A DNA stretch of 64,000 bases. Origin: Flavobacteriaceae bacterium. GTDB lineage: Bacteria > Bacteroidota > Bacteroidia > Flavobacteriales > Flavobacteriaceae. Shown here piece after piece: positions 19,335-28,920 of this stretch. The DNA lies in the NCBI GenBank assembly GCA_002702745.1, contig PABM01000007.1, positions 8,167 to 72,166 on the forward strand. Reading direction: 5' to 3'. A program made the position numbers and the translations under genes. Positions within the stretch are counted from its first letter, which is position 1. Every line of letters starts with the position of its first letter. The notes beneath the pieces are model-generated. The model saw only the letters and a list, made by a program, of their open reading frames with translations, was not told where the DNA came from and ran no database searches.

Positions 19335-21278
19335 AACTCTGTTTAACTTTTCAGATAAAAGTTTTTTTAGCTTTGAATAGTTTATAACCTGCTCAAGATG
19401 ATTTTCATCTAATTGATTATACTTGACTTCATCTGTGAATCCGTTAACTTTTTTATCTATTAAAAAACACCTTAAATTTAAGACCGTCTCAATTGTTAGC
19501 TGTGCAAGAGTGTCTTTTTTTCTTTTGGGATATATATTGTTTTTTTCCCAATCGTGTAAAAAATACTTTTCATTATCCATTACAATATTGGTCACTTCTA
19601 ACTGTTGCTTATGACTTAATTCATCGATGAATTTATCAATATTTATTTCTTTATTTTCATTAAAACATTCGATTATCCTAAAATAAATATTTTTAAAATT
19701 TTCATTTGAAAACTCCATCTCATCGATATGTAAATCCATATAGATTTTTTCAAAAACTTTAAGCGATCTAGTGGTATTTTTTCTTGTTGAACTACCGTCC
19801 TTATTTTGTGAAAAAACTTCTTCTTCAAAATCAATTAAATCATTTCCATATAAAATTAATATTTCAATAATTTTTCTTTCAAGTTCGTATAATTCATTAA
19901 CCTGACTTTTCTTTAAATCACTTTTAACAATTGAGATTGGCTCAAATTCTTTTACAGGCTTCCTCTTTAAATTATTAAAATCTTTCTTTACAATTTGAGC
20001 CAAGGTACTATATAATACTTGCTCACTAATGTTCATTATAGTTGAACACTCCTTTATGTATAATTCACGTTTAATGTGATCAGAGATTTTAGATATGCTT
20101 TCAACCATATCTCTAATCACTGCAGCCTTTTTTACAGGATCATTTTCTGAACCGTCTAGCAATAATGATGCTTTATAAACAATAAAATCTTTAGAATTTT
20201 TACTTAAGTATGACTGAACTTCTTCTAAATTTTTATCAGAAACAAATGAATCAGGATCGTCATCCTTAGGTAGATTACATATCTGTACGTTCATTCCCTG
20301 CTCTAATATCAGATCGATTCCTCTAAGGGCTGCCCTAGAGCCCGCAGTATCACCGTCAAATACAACTGTAATATTTTTAGTTAGCCTATTTATCAATCTG
20401 ATTTGATTTTTAGTCAGTGCGGTACCAGATGAAGCAACCACATTAGAAATTCCACATTGATGCATTTTTATTACATCTGTATAGCCTTCAACTAAAAAAC
20501 AATTATCATTCTTAACTATTGATTGCTTACTTTCAAATACCCCATATAAAACTTTACTTTTTTGGTAAATTAAACTTTCGGGGGAATTAATATACTTAGC
20601 TATATTTTTTGAAGAACCCAAAATTCTACCACCAAATCCCAAAATTCTTCCAGACATACTTCTAATAGGAAAAATAACTCTTCCTCTAAATCTGTCAATA
20701 TTTTCATTTTCTTTGACAATTGTTAAACCAGTTTTTTCTAAAAAGTTTAATTTATATCCAGCATCAATAGCAGCTTTGGAAAAATTATCCTTAGCATTTA
20801 CTGAATACCCAATGTCAAACTTTTGAATAATTTCATTATTAAAATTTCTTTCCTTTAAATAACTTAATGCAATTGTTTGACCCTCTTCTTTAAAGAGGGT
20901 TTTTTTAAAATAATTCTTTGCAAAATCGGATACTAAAAATAAACTCTCCTTTTCGTTATCTTCAGAGATTTGTTCTGGTGTTCTTTCGGTTTCCTCAACT
21001 TCAATATTGTATTTATTAGCAATATATTTTACGGCCTCTGGATAAGTGTACTGTTCATGCTCCATTAAAAATGTTATTACAGTACCACCTTTTCCACTGG
21101 AGAAATCTTTCCAAATCTGCTTAGCGGGAGAAACCATAAAGCTTGGAGTTCTTTCCTCAGTAAAAGGGCTTAGTCCCTTATAATTTGATCCAGATTTTTT
21201 AAGCTGAACAAAATCTCCGATAACTTCCTCAACTCGAGTAGTTTCAAAAACTTTTTCTATGGTTCTTTTTGAAATCAC
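19329..21278 (-). CDS. dnaG: DNA primase DnaG with a zinc-less N-terminal domain
   Basis: It makes RNA primers for replication. The 649-residue chain has an N-terminal CHC2-like domain (about 30-95), a Toprim catalytic core (FLVEGYTDVIKMHQCGISNVVASSGTALT and VVFDGDTAGSRAALRG), and a C-terminal helicase-interaction region. In the CHC2 domain the usual zinc ligands are absent: CPFH is SPFT (37-40) and CFGCG is DFSSG (58-62). I recall the same loss in other Flavobacteriia. The core is intact, so the enzyme is probably functional. Confidence 0.96.
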   Translation of the reverse strand: MISKRTIEKVFETTRVEEVIGDFVQLKKSGSNYKGLSPFTEERTPSFMVSPAKQIWKDFSSGKGGTVITFLMEHEQYTYPEAVKYIANKYNIEVEETERTPEQISEDNEKESLFLVSDFAKNYFKKTLFKEEGQTIALSYLKERNFNNEIIQKFDIGYSVNAKDNFSKAAIDAGYKLNFLEKTGLTIVKENENIDRFRGRVIFPIRSMSGRILGFGGRILGSSKNIAKYINSPESLIYQKSKVLYGVFESKQSIVKNDNCFLVEGYTDVIKMHQCGISNVVASSGTALTKNQIRLINRLTKNITVVFDGDTAGSRAALRGIDLILEQGMNVQICNLPKDDDPDSFVSDKNLEEVQSYLSKNSKDFIVYKASLLLDGSENDPVKKAAVIRDMVESISKISDHIKRELYIKECSTIMNISEQVLYSTLAQIVKKDFNNLKRKPVKEFEPISIVKSDLKKSQVNELYELERKIIEILILYGNDLIDFEEEVFSQNKDGSSTRKNTTRSLKVFEKIYMDLHIDEMEFSNENFKNIYFRIIECFNENKEINIDKFIDELSHKQQLEVTNIVMDNEKYFLHDWEKNNIYPKRKKDTLAQLTIETVLNLRCFLIDKKVNGFTDEVKYNQLDENHLEQVINYSKLKKLLSEKLNRVL

Positions 21279-21318
21279 TTTAAAAATTTATTTGAACGAT
21301 TAATTTAAGGAATTATTC

Positions 21319-21345
21319 CCGATAAATAATAAATAAAATTATCGG
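21319..21345 (-). terminator. Hairpin after rlmN
   Basis: CCGATAA and TTATCGG form a perfect 7-bp stem around an AT-only loop, two bases past the rlmN stop. The U tract is poor, so termination would be weak; it may be an RNA-stability hairpin. Confidence 0.35.
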
Positions 21346-21346
21346 T

Positions 21347-22384
21347 TTACGACTTATTTGCAAGTTGTCCACAGGCCGCATCAATATCATAACCCCTAGA
21401 TTTTCTGATAGTTGCCTTAATCTTATTTGAATCTAAAGTTTTAACATATTTAGCAATTACATCATCTGATGCTTGAACAAAACCTGGATCATCTATACTA
21501 TTATATTGAATAAGATTAACCTTACTTGGAATTCTTTTACAAAGTTTAACCAATGCTAAAATATCCTCATCAGCATCATTAATGTCCTTCCAGACAATAT
21601 ATTCGTAAGTGATAATTTTTTTTGTTTTATTATACCAATATTTCAACGCCTCTTCCAATTCGCTTAGATTCATTTTATCATTAAACGGCATAATCATAGT
21701 TCTTTTTTCATCTATTGCGGAATGTAAGGAAACTGCAAGTTTAAATTTTACTCCATGATCTGCAATTTTTTTTATCATTTTTGGAACTCCTGAAGTAGAA
21801 ACAACTATTCTTTTTGGAGACATGCCCAAACCTGATTTTGAAGTGATTTTTTCAATTGAACTCAAAACATTATTATAATTCATCAATGGCTCACCCATAC
21901 CCATAAAAACAATATTTGTAAGGGGTCTCTGAAAATGCTCGATACTTTGCTGATGGATTAAAACTACCTGATCATAAATTTCATCAGGATTTAGATTTCT
22001 CATTCTTTTAAGTGTTGCAGTTGCACAAAATTTACAGTTTAGACTACAACCAACCTGTGAAGAAACACATGCAGTAATTCTGTTTTTAGTTGGAATTAAA
22101 ACACACTCGACAATATGTCCATCAAAGAGCTTAATCGCATTTTTTATAGTTCCATCTGTACTTTTTTGCATTCGATGAACCTTTATAAAATTTATTACAA
22201 AATTATCCTTGAGAAATTTTATTAAACTTTCAGGAAGATTGGACATTTCATCAAAGCTATGAGCTGATTTTTTCCAAATCCAGTGAAAAATTTGATTTGC
22301 TCTAAATGATTTAAAAGAGTTGGTAGTTAAAATTTCTTTTAACTCATCATCTTTAAGCGATCTAATGTCTTTTTTTAAAGACAA
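21347..22384 (-). CDS. rlmN: Dual-specificity rRNA/tRNA adenine-C2 methyltransferase
   Basis: Radical SAM enzyme that methylates A2503 of 23S rRNA and A37 of some tRNAs. The iron-sulfur motif VGCSLNCKFCATATLKRMRNL (CxxxCxxC) is central. GMGEPLMNYNNVL and the C-terminal RGYDIDAACGQL, with the methyl-carrier cysteine, are intact. Its 345-residue length is normal. It is the last gene of the minus-strand run, 4 bp after queA. Confidence 0.97.
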   Translation of the reverse strand: MSLKKDIRSLKDDELKEILTTNSFKSFRANQIFHWIWKKSAHSFDEMSNLPESLIKFLKDNFVINFIKVHRMQKSTDGTIKNAIKLFDGHIVECVLIPTKNRITACVSSQVGCSLNCKFCATATLKRMRNLNPDEIYDQVVLIHQQSIEHFQRPLTNIVFMGMGEPLMNYNNVLSSIEKITSKSGLGMSPKRIVVSTSGVPKMIKKIADHGVKFKLAVSLHSAIDEKRTMIMPFNDKMNLSELEEALKYWYNKTKKIITYEYIVWKDINDADEDILALVKLCKRIPSKVNLIQYNSIDDPGFVQASDDVIAKYVKTLDSNKIKATIRKSRGYDIDAACGQLANKS

Positions 22385-22388
22385 AATT

Positions 22389-23438
22389 TTAAATAATTAA
22401 CATTGAATCGCCATAACTAAAGAAATTATATTTTTCCTTAATTGCTTCTTCATAAGCTTTCTTAATAAAATCATTACCCAAAAAGGCAGATGACATCATC
22501 AATAGTGTTGATTTAGGCATATGAAAATTGGTTATCATTGAATTAGCAATTGAAAATTTATAAGGTGGAAAAATAAATTTATTTGTCCAACCATCATATT
22601 CATTTATGGTTCCCATTGATGAAACGGAGCTTTCAATTGCTCTCATCACAGTTGTACCAACAGCACATATTCGTTTTTTATTTGCTAATCCTTGATTAAT
22701 AACATTTGTAGAATCACTCTCAATAATCACTCTTTCACTATCCATCTTATGTTTTGATAAATCTTCTACCTCAACTGGGTAAAATGAACCAAGACCAACA
22801 TGCAAAGTAACCTCGGAAAAATTTATACCTTTTATTTCAAGTCTTTTCATAAGATGTTTTGAAAAGTGTAATCCAGCTGTTGGGGCTGCAACAGCTCCTT
22901 CGTTTTTTGCATAAATAGTCTGATATCTATCCTTATCCTCAGGCTCAACTTCTCTATTTATATATTTTGGTAACGGCGTTTGTCCAAGGTCTAACAACAA
23001 TTTTCTAAAATCTGTATAAGATACATCACAGAGAAATCTTAGTGTTCTTCCTCTGGATGTAGTATTATCAATTACTTCGGCAACCAAAGATTCGTCATTA
23101 CCAAAGTAAAGTTTATTTCCAATTCTAATTTTTCTGGCTGGATCAACCAATACATCCCATAGTCTCTGTTCCTCATTTAATTCACGAAGCAGAAAAACCT
23201 CAATTCTAGCTCCTGTCTTTTCTTTATTTCCATATAAACGAGCAGGAAAAACTTTAGTATTATTCAAAACTATAACATCATTTTCCTCAAAATATTCAAT
23301 CATATCCTTAAACTGTCTATGCTGAATTGAATAGTCTTTTCTGTCAATTACCATCATTCTGGCCTCATCCCGGTTTTTATTAGGATATTCAGCTATAAGA
23401 TCTTTTGGTAAATCAAAATTAAAATCAGAAAGTTTCAT
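22389..23438 (-). CDS. queA: S-adenosylmethionine:tRNA ribosyltransferase-isomerase
   Basis: It makes epoxyqueuosine in tRNA from preQ1 and SAM. Motifs seen are [51 protein letters not shown] and the C-terminal [16 protein letters not shown] ending. I choose the ATG at 23438 ([11 protein letters not shown]), giving 349 residues; two other in-frame ATGs upstream would add up to ten residues. It has its own promoter at 23466-23497. The preceding gene, aroA, is on the same strand. Confidence 0.95.
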   Translation of the reverse strand: MKLSDFNFDLPKDLIAEYPNKNRDEARMMVIDRKDYSIQHRQFKDMIEYFEENDVIVLNNTKVFPARLYGNKEKTGARIEVFLLRELNEEQRLWDVLVDPARKIRIGNKLYFGNDESLVAEVIDNTTSRGRTLRFLCDVSYTDFRKLLLDLGQTPLPKYINREVEPEDKDRYQTIYAKNEGAVAAPTAGLHFSKHLMKRLEIKGINFSEVTLHVGLGSFYPVEVEDLSKHKMDSERVIIESDSTNVINQGLANKKRICAVGTTVMRAIESSVSSMGTINEYDGWTNKFIFPPYKFSIANSMITNFHMPKSTLLMMSSAFLGNDFIKKAYEEAIKEKYNFFSYGDSMLII

Positions 23439-23465
23439 TCTCATATTAAAGGGTTTTATGATTTG

Positions 23466-23508
23466 CAAATATACAATGTGTAAGTAGGGGATGTCAAGTA
23501 ATTTGACA
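23466..23508 (-). promoter_or_regulatory. queA promoter with overlapping inverted repeat
   Basis: On the minus strand, TTG (23497-23495), 21 nt, then TATATTTG (23473-23466) is a good Bacteroidota promoter. The -33 element lies inside a perfect inverted repeat, TGTCAA-N5-TTGACA (23492-23508). That position suits a repressor operator. The same arrangement is seen, degenerate, before groES. Confidence 0.55.
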
Positions 23509-23511
23509 AAA

Positions 23512-24726
23512 TTATTCAGAATATATAGCTATTCTTTTTAAATCTAACCAAAAGGATTTATAGGACTTACTGACAACTTCAGAATCTTTGATTATAATTT
23601 TCACTTTAACAGCTAAACAAGCAAATGACATTGCCATTCTGTGATCGTCATAAGTTTCTATTACTACATTAGATTTTAATAAATCAACATTATCAAAAGA
23701 AATGGAATCATCAGTAATTTTAACTTTTAAATTAAACTTACTTAACTCCTTCTTTAATGCAAGTAGCCTATCAGTCTCTTTAATTTTTAATGTATGAAGA
23801 CCGGTTAAATTACATTTAATACCAAGACCTAAACAGGTAACACAAATTGTTTGAGCTAAATCAGGATTCGAAGTTAAATCAAATGAAAATTTATCGGTAT
23901 TTGATTTAATTTTTTTTAGAATCACTAAATCATCTAAATATATCGTTTTAACCCCAAATGATTTGTAAATATCTGCGACTTTAGAATCCCCTTGTAAACT
24001 TTTGAAGGAAAATTTTAAAAGCTTCAAGCTAAAACCAATTTCTGCTAGTGCTACTACTGAATAGAAATAAGAGGCTGAAGACCAGTCAGACTCAATATGA
24101 TGTTTTTTAGATTCAGCTTTCTGAAGTTCATAAACAGATATTTGATTGTTTGTTGTGGTAATTTTAACTCCGATTTTTTTTAGTAAAGAAATGGTCATAT
24201 CAATATATGGCTTGGATGTTTCTCTTCCTGTTAATTGTATTTTCAATCCACCAGAAATCTTAGGGGCAATTAATAATAAAGATGATATATATTGACTACT
24301 CGTTGAGGAATCTATAATTAAATTCTTACTAATTAATTTAGATGGTTTAATCAGAAGAGGTGGATAACCTTCCTTATCTATATAATGAATTGAGGCTCCA
24401 ATTTCACGAAGAGAATCCACAAGTATTTTAATTGGTCGATTATGCATTCTTTGGGAACCTCTTAATTCTATCTCTTTTTTAGTAGTTAATGAAAAGTATG
24501 AGGTTAAAAATCTCATTGCTGTTCCTGCATGACCGATATCAATAGTACTTGATTTAGAGCTTAGAGCATTCAATAAATAATTTGTGTCATCTGAATTTGA
24601 TATATTTTTCAAAGACAAATTTTTGAAAAGTGAGCTTAAAATTAATAACCTATTAGATTCACTTTTCGATCCTGGAATATCAATATGAGCTTCTTTGAGT
24701 CTAGCACTGTTCAGTGAAAGATTCAT
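23512..24726 (-). CDS. aroA: 3-phosphoshikimate 1-carboxyvinyltransferase (EPSP synthase)
   Basis: The sixth shikimate-pathway step, joining PEP and shikimate-3-phosphate. Motifs are [17 protein letters not shown] (phosphate binding), [68 protein letters not shown] and [11 protein letters not shown]. It is 404 residues and full length. The start overlaps the stop of the MazG-type gene by one base. It supplies chorismate for the aromatic operon upstream on the same strand. Confidence 0.96.
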   Translation of the reverse strand: MNLSLNSARLKEAHIDIPGSKSESNRLLILSSLFKNLSLKNISNSDDTNYLLNALSSKSSTIDIGHAGTAMRFLTSYFSLTTKKEIELRGSQRMHNRPIKILVDSLREIGASIHYIDKEGYPPLLIKPSKLISKNLIIDSSTSSQYISSLLLIAPKISGGLKIQLTGRETSKPYIDMTISLLKKIGVKITTTNNQISVYELQKAESKKHHIESDWSSASYFYSVVALAEIGFSLKLLKFSFKSLQGDSKVADIYKSFGVKTIYLDDLVILKKIKSNTDKFSFDLTSNPDLAQTICVTCLGLGIKCNLTGLHTLKIKETDRLLALKKELSKFNLKVKITDDSISFDNVDLLKSNVVIETYDDHRMAMSFACLAVKVKIIIKDSEVVSKSYKSFWLDLKRIAIYSE

Positions 24727-25052
24727 TAGTCAAGTTTTTGATTAGAATGATGTCTATCATGATCACGTTTTGCTTTCATATTTAGTCTGTTGTCGAAAGA
24801 AGTTTGAAGGTCAACTCCTGTTTGGTTTGCAAGACATAATAAAACAAATAAAACATCCGAGAGTTCACCAGCTAAATCAACTTCTCTGTCAGATTCTTTA
24901 AAACTTTGTTCTCCATATTTACGGGAAATTATACGAGCTACTTCACCAACTTCTTCCGTAAGTTGTGCCATATTTGTCAATTCATTAAAATATCTTACCC
25001 CGTGTTTTTTTATCCAATTATCAACTTTTAACTGTAAATTTTTTATTTCCAT
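24726..25052 (-). CDS. MazG-type nucleotide pyrophosphohydrolase
   Basis: A 108-residue all-alpha NTP pyrophosphohydrolase, probably hydrolysing (d)NTPs or damaged nucleotides. The metal-binding motifs are AQLTEEVGEVARIISRKYG and AGELSDVLFVLLCLANQTG (EExxE and ExxD). It has a single domain, unlike the two-domain E. coli MazG. It sits between the metalloprotease gene and aroA in a tight minus-strand series. Its true substrate is unknown. Confidence 0.88.
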   Translation of the reverse strand: MEIKNLQLKVDNWIKKHGVRYFNELTNMAQLTEEVGEVARIISRKYGEQSFKESDREVDLAGELSDVLFVLLCLANQTGVDLQTSFDNRLNMKAKRDHDRHHSNQKLD

Positions 25053-25067
25053 TTTTATGAATTTTTG

Positions 25068-27536
25068 TTAACTGTTTTTCAAAGCCTTATCAATCATTGA
25101 AATACAATAATTTAGATGACTCTTAATGGCATTATCAGAATATTTTTTTAAAGCTCTTTTTAAATCTTTTTTTAGATCCAACAAAGAGCCCATTGTTATT
25201 GATCTAATGTCAGAAACATTTACATTTACATTTGTTATATAATCCTCCCATCCAGATCTGAATTCTTGATCATTTTTCATAATATATGTTAATCTTGAAA
25301 TATAGCTTCTTTGTAAATTTCTTCTGTAAACATCAATATTTTTAACCCCTTTCAATTCAGACCAAATTCCTCTTTTTAGATCATTCATCATATCATTTAA
25401 AGAATATGATTTTAATCCGTTTAGTGCTTCATTTTCAATCATTCTAGCCATTCTTCCAAAGTCTAGAATTCTATTTAGATAACTTGATTGTAATGATCTA
25501 ATTCTCTCGGTAGTTCCTACATATTCAATTTTATTTAAAATTTCTTTATTGATCATCCATCTTGGAGTTTCAAATAAATTCTCGTTTAGAAATATTAGAC
25601 ATGCTTTTTGATGACTTTTATCTACATGTGTATATACTGCTCCATCTTGATCAGAGGTTTTATAATACTGATATACCCCACCAATATTAGTAGTTACATG
25701 TCCCATATATCTTCGGAATTGATTTAAAACTTGCGAATACATATATTCCAACTCATCATAGTTCTCACCATCTTTGGTTGTCCATTCCATTAAGTTCGGA
25801 ATAATTATCTTGAGATTTTTTATCCCATAAGCACTTGCTTTAATTGCATTATCACCTAGATCCTCAGTTTGTGAACTTGGATCAATACCACCACTTGGTC
25901 CAAATCTGTACATTAAATCATCTTCCTTTTCAATAATCCATTTTTTTAAAATATCTTTTTCTTCATCTTCTGTAACATCAAGAATAGGTTTATATCCCCA
26001 CATTACCGAAAATTTATCATAAATACCAACATTTGGAGAATCCCAGTGAGATGGCATTAGAACTACTCCTTTATCTTCTGGCTGAGCGACATAATTAAAT
26101 CGTGCATAGTCCATAACAGATGGTGCAGTTCCATATTTTTTTGTGAAAGATGCTGATCTTAGTGAATCAACAGGAAAAGCACTACTGCTACCCATATTAT
26201 GTGGAAGACCTATTGTATGTCCTACCTCATGTGCAGAAACAAATCGAATCAACTCTCCCATCAATTCATCTTTAAACTCAATACTTCTTGCATCTGGATC
26301 TACAGCTGATGTCTGAATAAAATACCAATTTCTAAGTAATTTCATTACATTATGATACCAATTAATATCTGATTCAATTATTTCTCCAGATCTTGGATCA
26401 CTAACATGGGGGCCGTTTGCATTTAAAGTAGGCGAGGCTAAATATCTTACAACAGAATATCTAATATCTTCCGCGCTCCAATCAGGGTCCTCCTGCTTAG
26501 ATGGAGGGTCTTTTGCTATAATTGCATTTTTGAAACCAGCAGCCTCAAAGGCAGCTTGCCAATCTTCAATCCCTTGTTTTAAATATTTTCTCCACTTTTT
26601 TGGAGTTGCTCTATCCACATAATATATGATAGGTTTTTTTGGTTCAACCAATTCTCCTCTTTTATATTTTTCAATATCTTCATCTTTAATTTCTAATCTC
26701 CATCTGTCTAGGTATCTAACAGTCTCCGCCTCTTGATTATCGATTCCATAATCTGTTTGACTTGTTGTAAACCATCCAACTCTTTCATCATAATACCTTC
26801 TCTTCATTGGCTCCTTAGGTAACAGAATCATTGAATTATTTAAAACCATAGAAATCTGACCATTTTTTGCCTCAGAGGATTTATATGTTTTAATATGTTT
26901 TGCCTCAATGTTCATAGGGAAACTTCTTATTGATTCGATAAATGAAAGTTTAGAATCTAAACCTGTAATTTTATTTCTCTTTCTACTAAACTGTGGATAT
27001 CCAAATGATTTGATATCATTTTTGTATAAACTAGTAACATCTATGACTATTGAATTTTTATCTTTATTGGTAACTTCTATTTTAAAACTTGCAATTATTG
27101 GTTCAAAATTGGCATTAGAAACTGCCTCCTTTATAGGTAGTGAATCAGATGCATAATTCGAATATGAAATCTCCTTTAATAAAATATTATCATTGAATCT
27201 CTGCCAGCTTAAAACCTGTTCACTCATTTTATGACGATTAATAGGAATTTCTTTAGAAAGATTTACAACTCTTGTAACCATTAACATATCTCTACCAAAA
27301 AGAGTATCGTTAATTTCATAGTAATATTTGTCATCAACTTTGTGAACATCGAATAAACCACTGTCGGTTATCGCATCTTCGTTAATTAAGTCTGAATAAA
27401 CTTTTTCTTTTTTATCTTTTTTGTCTGAACTATCATTCTTTGATTTTTTTTCATCATTTTGTGAAAATGTCAACAGACTCAACAAAAAAATGCAAATAAA
27501 AAAAGTTGTTCTTTTGGTTTTTGTATAAGTTTTCAT
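25068..27536 (-). CDS. Secreted zinc-dependent metalloprotease (DUF5117/DUF4953 type)
   Basis: An 822-residue protein with an N-terminal signal peptide (residues 1-25, ending TFSQ) and a low-complexity Lys/Asp/Ser stretch. The zinc site HEVGHTIGLPHN is at 436-446, and PSVMDYARFNYVAQPED is the met-turn region expected of metzincin-like zinc peptidases. It is probably periplasmic or on the cell surface. This family is widespread in Bacteroidota, but its substrates are poorly known. Gaps to dtd (6 bp) and MazG (15 bp) suggest co-transcription without an evident functional link. Confidence 0.88.
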   Translation of the reverse strand: MKTYTKTKRTTFFICIFLLSLLTFSQNDEKKSKNDSSDKKDKKEKVYSDLINEDAITDSGLFDVHKVDDKYYYEINDTLFGRDMLMVTRVVNLSKEIPINRHKMSEQVLSWQRFNDNILLKEISYSNYASDSLPIKEAVSNANFEPIIASFKIEVTNKDKNSIVIDVTSLYKNDIKSFGYPQFSRKRNKITGLDSKLSFIESIRSFPMNIEAKHIKTYKSSEAKNGQISMVLNNSMILLPKEPMKRRYYDERVGWFTTSQTDYGIDNQEAETVRYLDRWRLEIKDEDIEKYKRGELVEPKKPIIYYVDRATPKKWRKYLKQGIEDWQAAFEAAGFKNAIIAKDPPSKQEDPDWSAEDIRYSVVRYLASPTLNANGPHVSDPRSGEIIESDINWYHNVMKLLRNWYFIQTSAVDPDARSIEFKDELMGELIRFVSAHEVGHTIGLPHNMGSSSAFPVDSLRSASFTKKYGTAPSVMDYARFNYVAQPEDKGVVLMPSHWDSPNVGIYDKFSVMWGYKPILDVTEDEEKDILKKWIIEKEDDLMYRFGPSGGIDPSSQTEDLGDNAIKASAYGIKNLKIIIPNLMEWTTKDGENYDELEYMYSQVLNQFRRYMGHVTTNIGGVYQYYKTSDQDGAVYTHVDKSHQKACLIFLNENLFETPRWMINKEILNKIEYVGTTERIRSLQSSYLNRILDFGRMARMIENEALNGLKSYSLNDMMNDLKRGIWSELKGVKNIDVYRRNLQRSYISRLTYIMKNDQEFRSGWEDYITNVNVNVSDIRSITMGSLLDLKKDLKRALKKYSDNAIKSHLNYCISMIDKALKNS

Positions 27537-27542
27537 AAGTAT

Positions 27543-27983
27543 TTAGTTTTCTAAGATTATTGTTACAGGGCCATCATTAATCAAATTAATTTTCATGTCA
27601 GCACCAAATTTTCCTGTCTTAATTTTTGTTTTTATATATGTTTGTAATTCTTTTATAAAACTATTATAAATTTTAATAGCATTTTCTGGTTTGGCAGCTT
27701 TAATAAAGCTTGGGCGATTTCCTTTTTTTGTGTCTGCATACAAAGTAAATTGACTAACCAATAAAATTTCTCCATTTATATCATTTATATTTTTATCCAT
27801 TTTCCCAAATTCGTCATTGAAAATTCTAAGCTTTGAAACTTTACTTACTATTTTTTTTAAAACACTTTCATTATCATTTGCAGAAATTCCAATAAATATT
27901 ACCATTCCATATCCAATCGAAGAATATATTTTTTTATCAATTGTTAAGTTTGATTCTATTACCCTTTGAATAACTAATTTCAA
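27543..27983 (-). CDS. dtd: D-aminoacyl-tRNA deacylase
   Basis: A proofreading enzyme that removes D-amino acids, and glycine mischarged on tRNA-Ala. It is 146 residues with the catalytic motifs LLVSQFTLYADTKKGNRPSF and the C-terminal NDGPVTIILEN (the cross-subunit GP motif). It is one base from rsgA and 6 bp from the metalloprotease gene. Confidence 0.96.
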   Translation of the reverse strand: MKLVIQRVIESNLTIDKKIYSSIGYGMVIFIGISANDNESVLKKIVSKVSKLRIFNDEFGKMDKNINDINGEILLVSQFTLYADTKKGNRPSFIKAAKPENAIKIYNSFIKELQTYIKTKIKTGKFGADMKINLINDGPVTIILEN

Positions 27984-27984
27984 T

Positions 27985-28914
27985 TTATCTGTGTTTTAAA
28001 TTATCATCGTTTATTATTTGAATATAGCTATCATACCTAGATTTTGAAATTTCTCCAGACTTTACTTTATCTTTTACACGGCATTTAGGCTCATTTAAAT
28101 GTATGCAATTATTAAACTTACATTTTGATTTAACATTAAAAAATTCAGGGAAAAAATTACTAATCTCATCTATATTATAATTCACTAATCCAAACCCTTT
28201 AATTCCTGGTGTATCTATAAGTTTAATGTTATTGTCAAGGTCATGAAGTTCCGCGTAAGTAGTTGTATGCTTGCCTTGTGAATGTTGATCAGAAATATTA
28301 CCTACTTTTAAATTTAAAGCTCCATCTATTGCATTAATTATTGATGTTTTACCCACACCGGAATGTCCTCCTAACATTATGGTTTTATTTGATATTTTCT
28401 TCTCCAATTCTTTAATACCTTTGCCTGAATTTGCGCATGTTTTAATTGTTTCATAACCAATACTATCATAAATATTAATCAGGTAATTTAATGAATCTTT
28501 ATCTACTTCATTATATAAATCACACTTGTTAAAAACTAGCAGGGTTTTGATTGAATATGCTTCTGCACTAACTAAAAATCTATCAATAAAACTAGTAGTT
28601 GTAATCGGGTTTTTTAAAGTAATAACCAGTAAAAGAAGATCTATGTTTGATGCTAAAATATGTGTCTGCTTTGACAGATTGACAGACTTTCTTAAAATAT
28701 AGTTTCTTCTGTCAAATATTTTTTTAATGATACCAACTTCTTGCTGATCGTGGTCTTCAATATCAAATTCAACAAAATCTCCAACCACTACTGGGTTTGT
28801 ACTATTTATATTTTCCAGTCTAAGTTTCCCTTTAATCTTACAATCAAATCTATCTCCGGTTTCTGACTTAACCGTGTACCAGGATCCTGTTGATTTGTAG
28901 ACTAATCCTTTCAA
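27985..28914 (-). CDS. rsgA: Ribosome small-subunit biogenesis GTPase RsgA
   Basis: A circularly permuted GTPase acting late in 30S maturation. An N-terminal OB-fold (about 1-70) precedes the permuted G domain, where NKCDL (G4) comes before GHSGVGKTSIINAI (G1) and DTPGIKGF (G3). A zinc-binding C-terminal element, CKFNNCIHLNEPKC, follows. Length is 309 residues. It is the first non-aromatic gene downstream of the pheA operon, 6 bp after the DAHP synthase gene. Confidence 0.96.
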   Translation of the reverse strand: MKGLVYKSTGSWYTVKSETGDRFDCKIKGKLRLENINSTNPVVVGDFVEFDIEDHDQQEVGIIKKIFDRRNYILRKSVNLSKQTHILASNIDLLLLVITLKNPITTTSFIDRFLVSAEAYSIKTLLVFNKCDLYNEVDKDSLNYLINIYDSIGYETIKTCANSGKGIKELEKKISNKTIMLGGHSGVGKTSIINAIDGALNLKVGNISDQHSQGKHTTTYAELHDLDNNIKLIDTPGIKGFGLVNYNIDEISNFFPEFFNVKSKCKFNNCIHLNEPKCRVKDKVKSGEISKSRYDSYIQIINDDNLKHR

Positions 28915-28920
28915 ATATGT

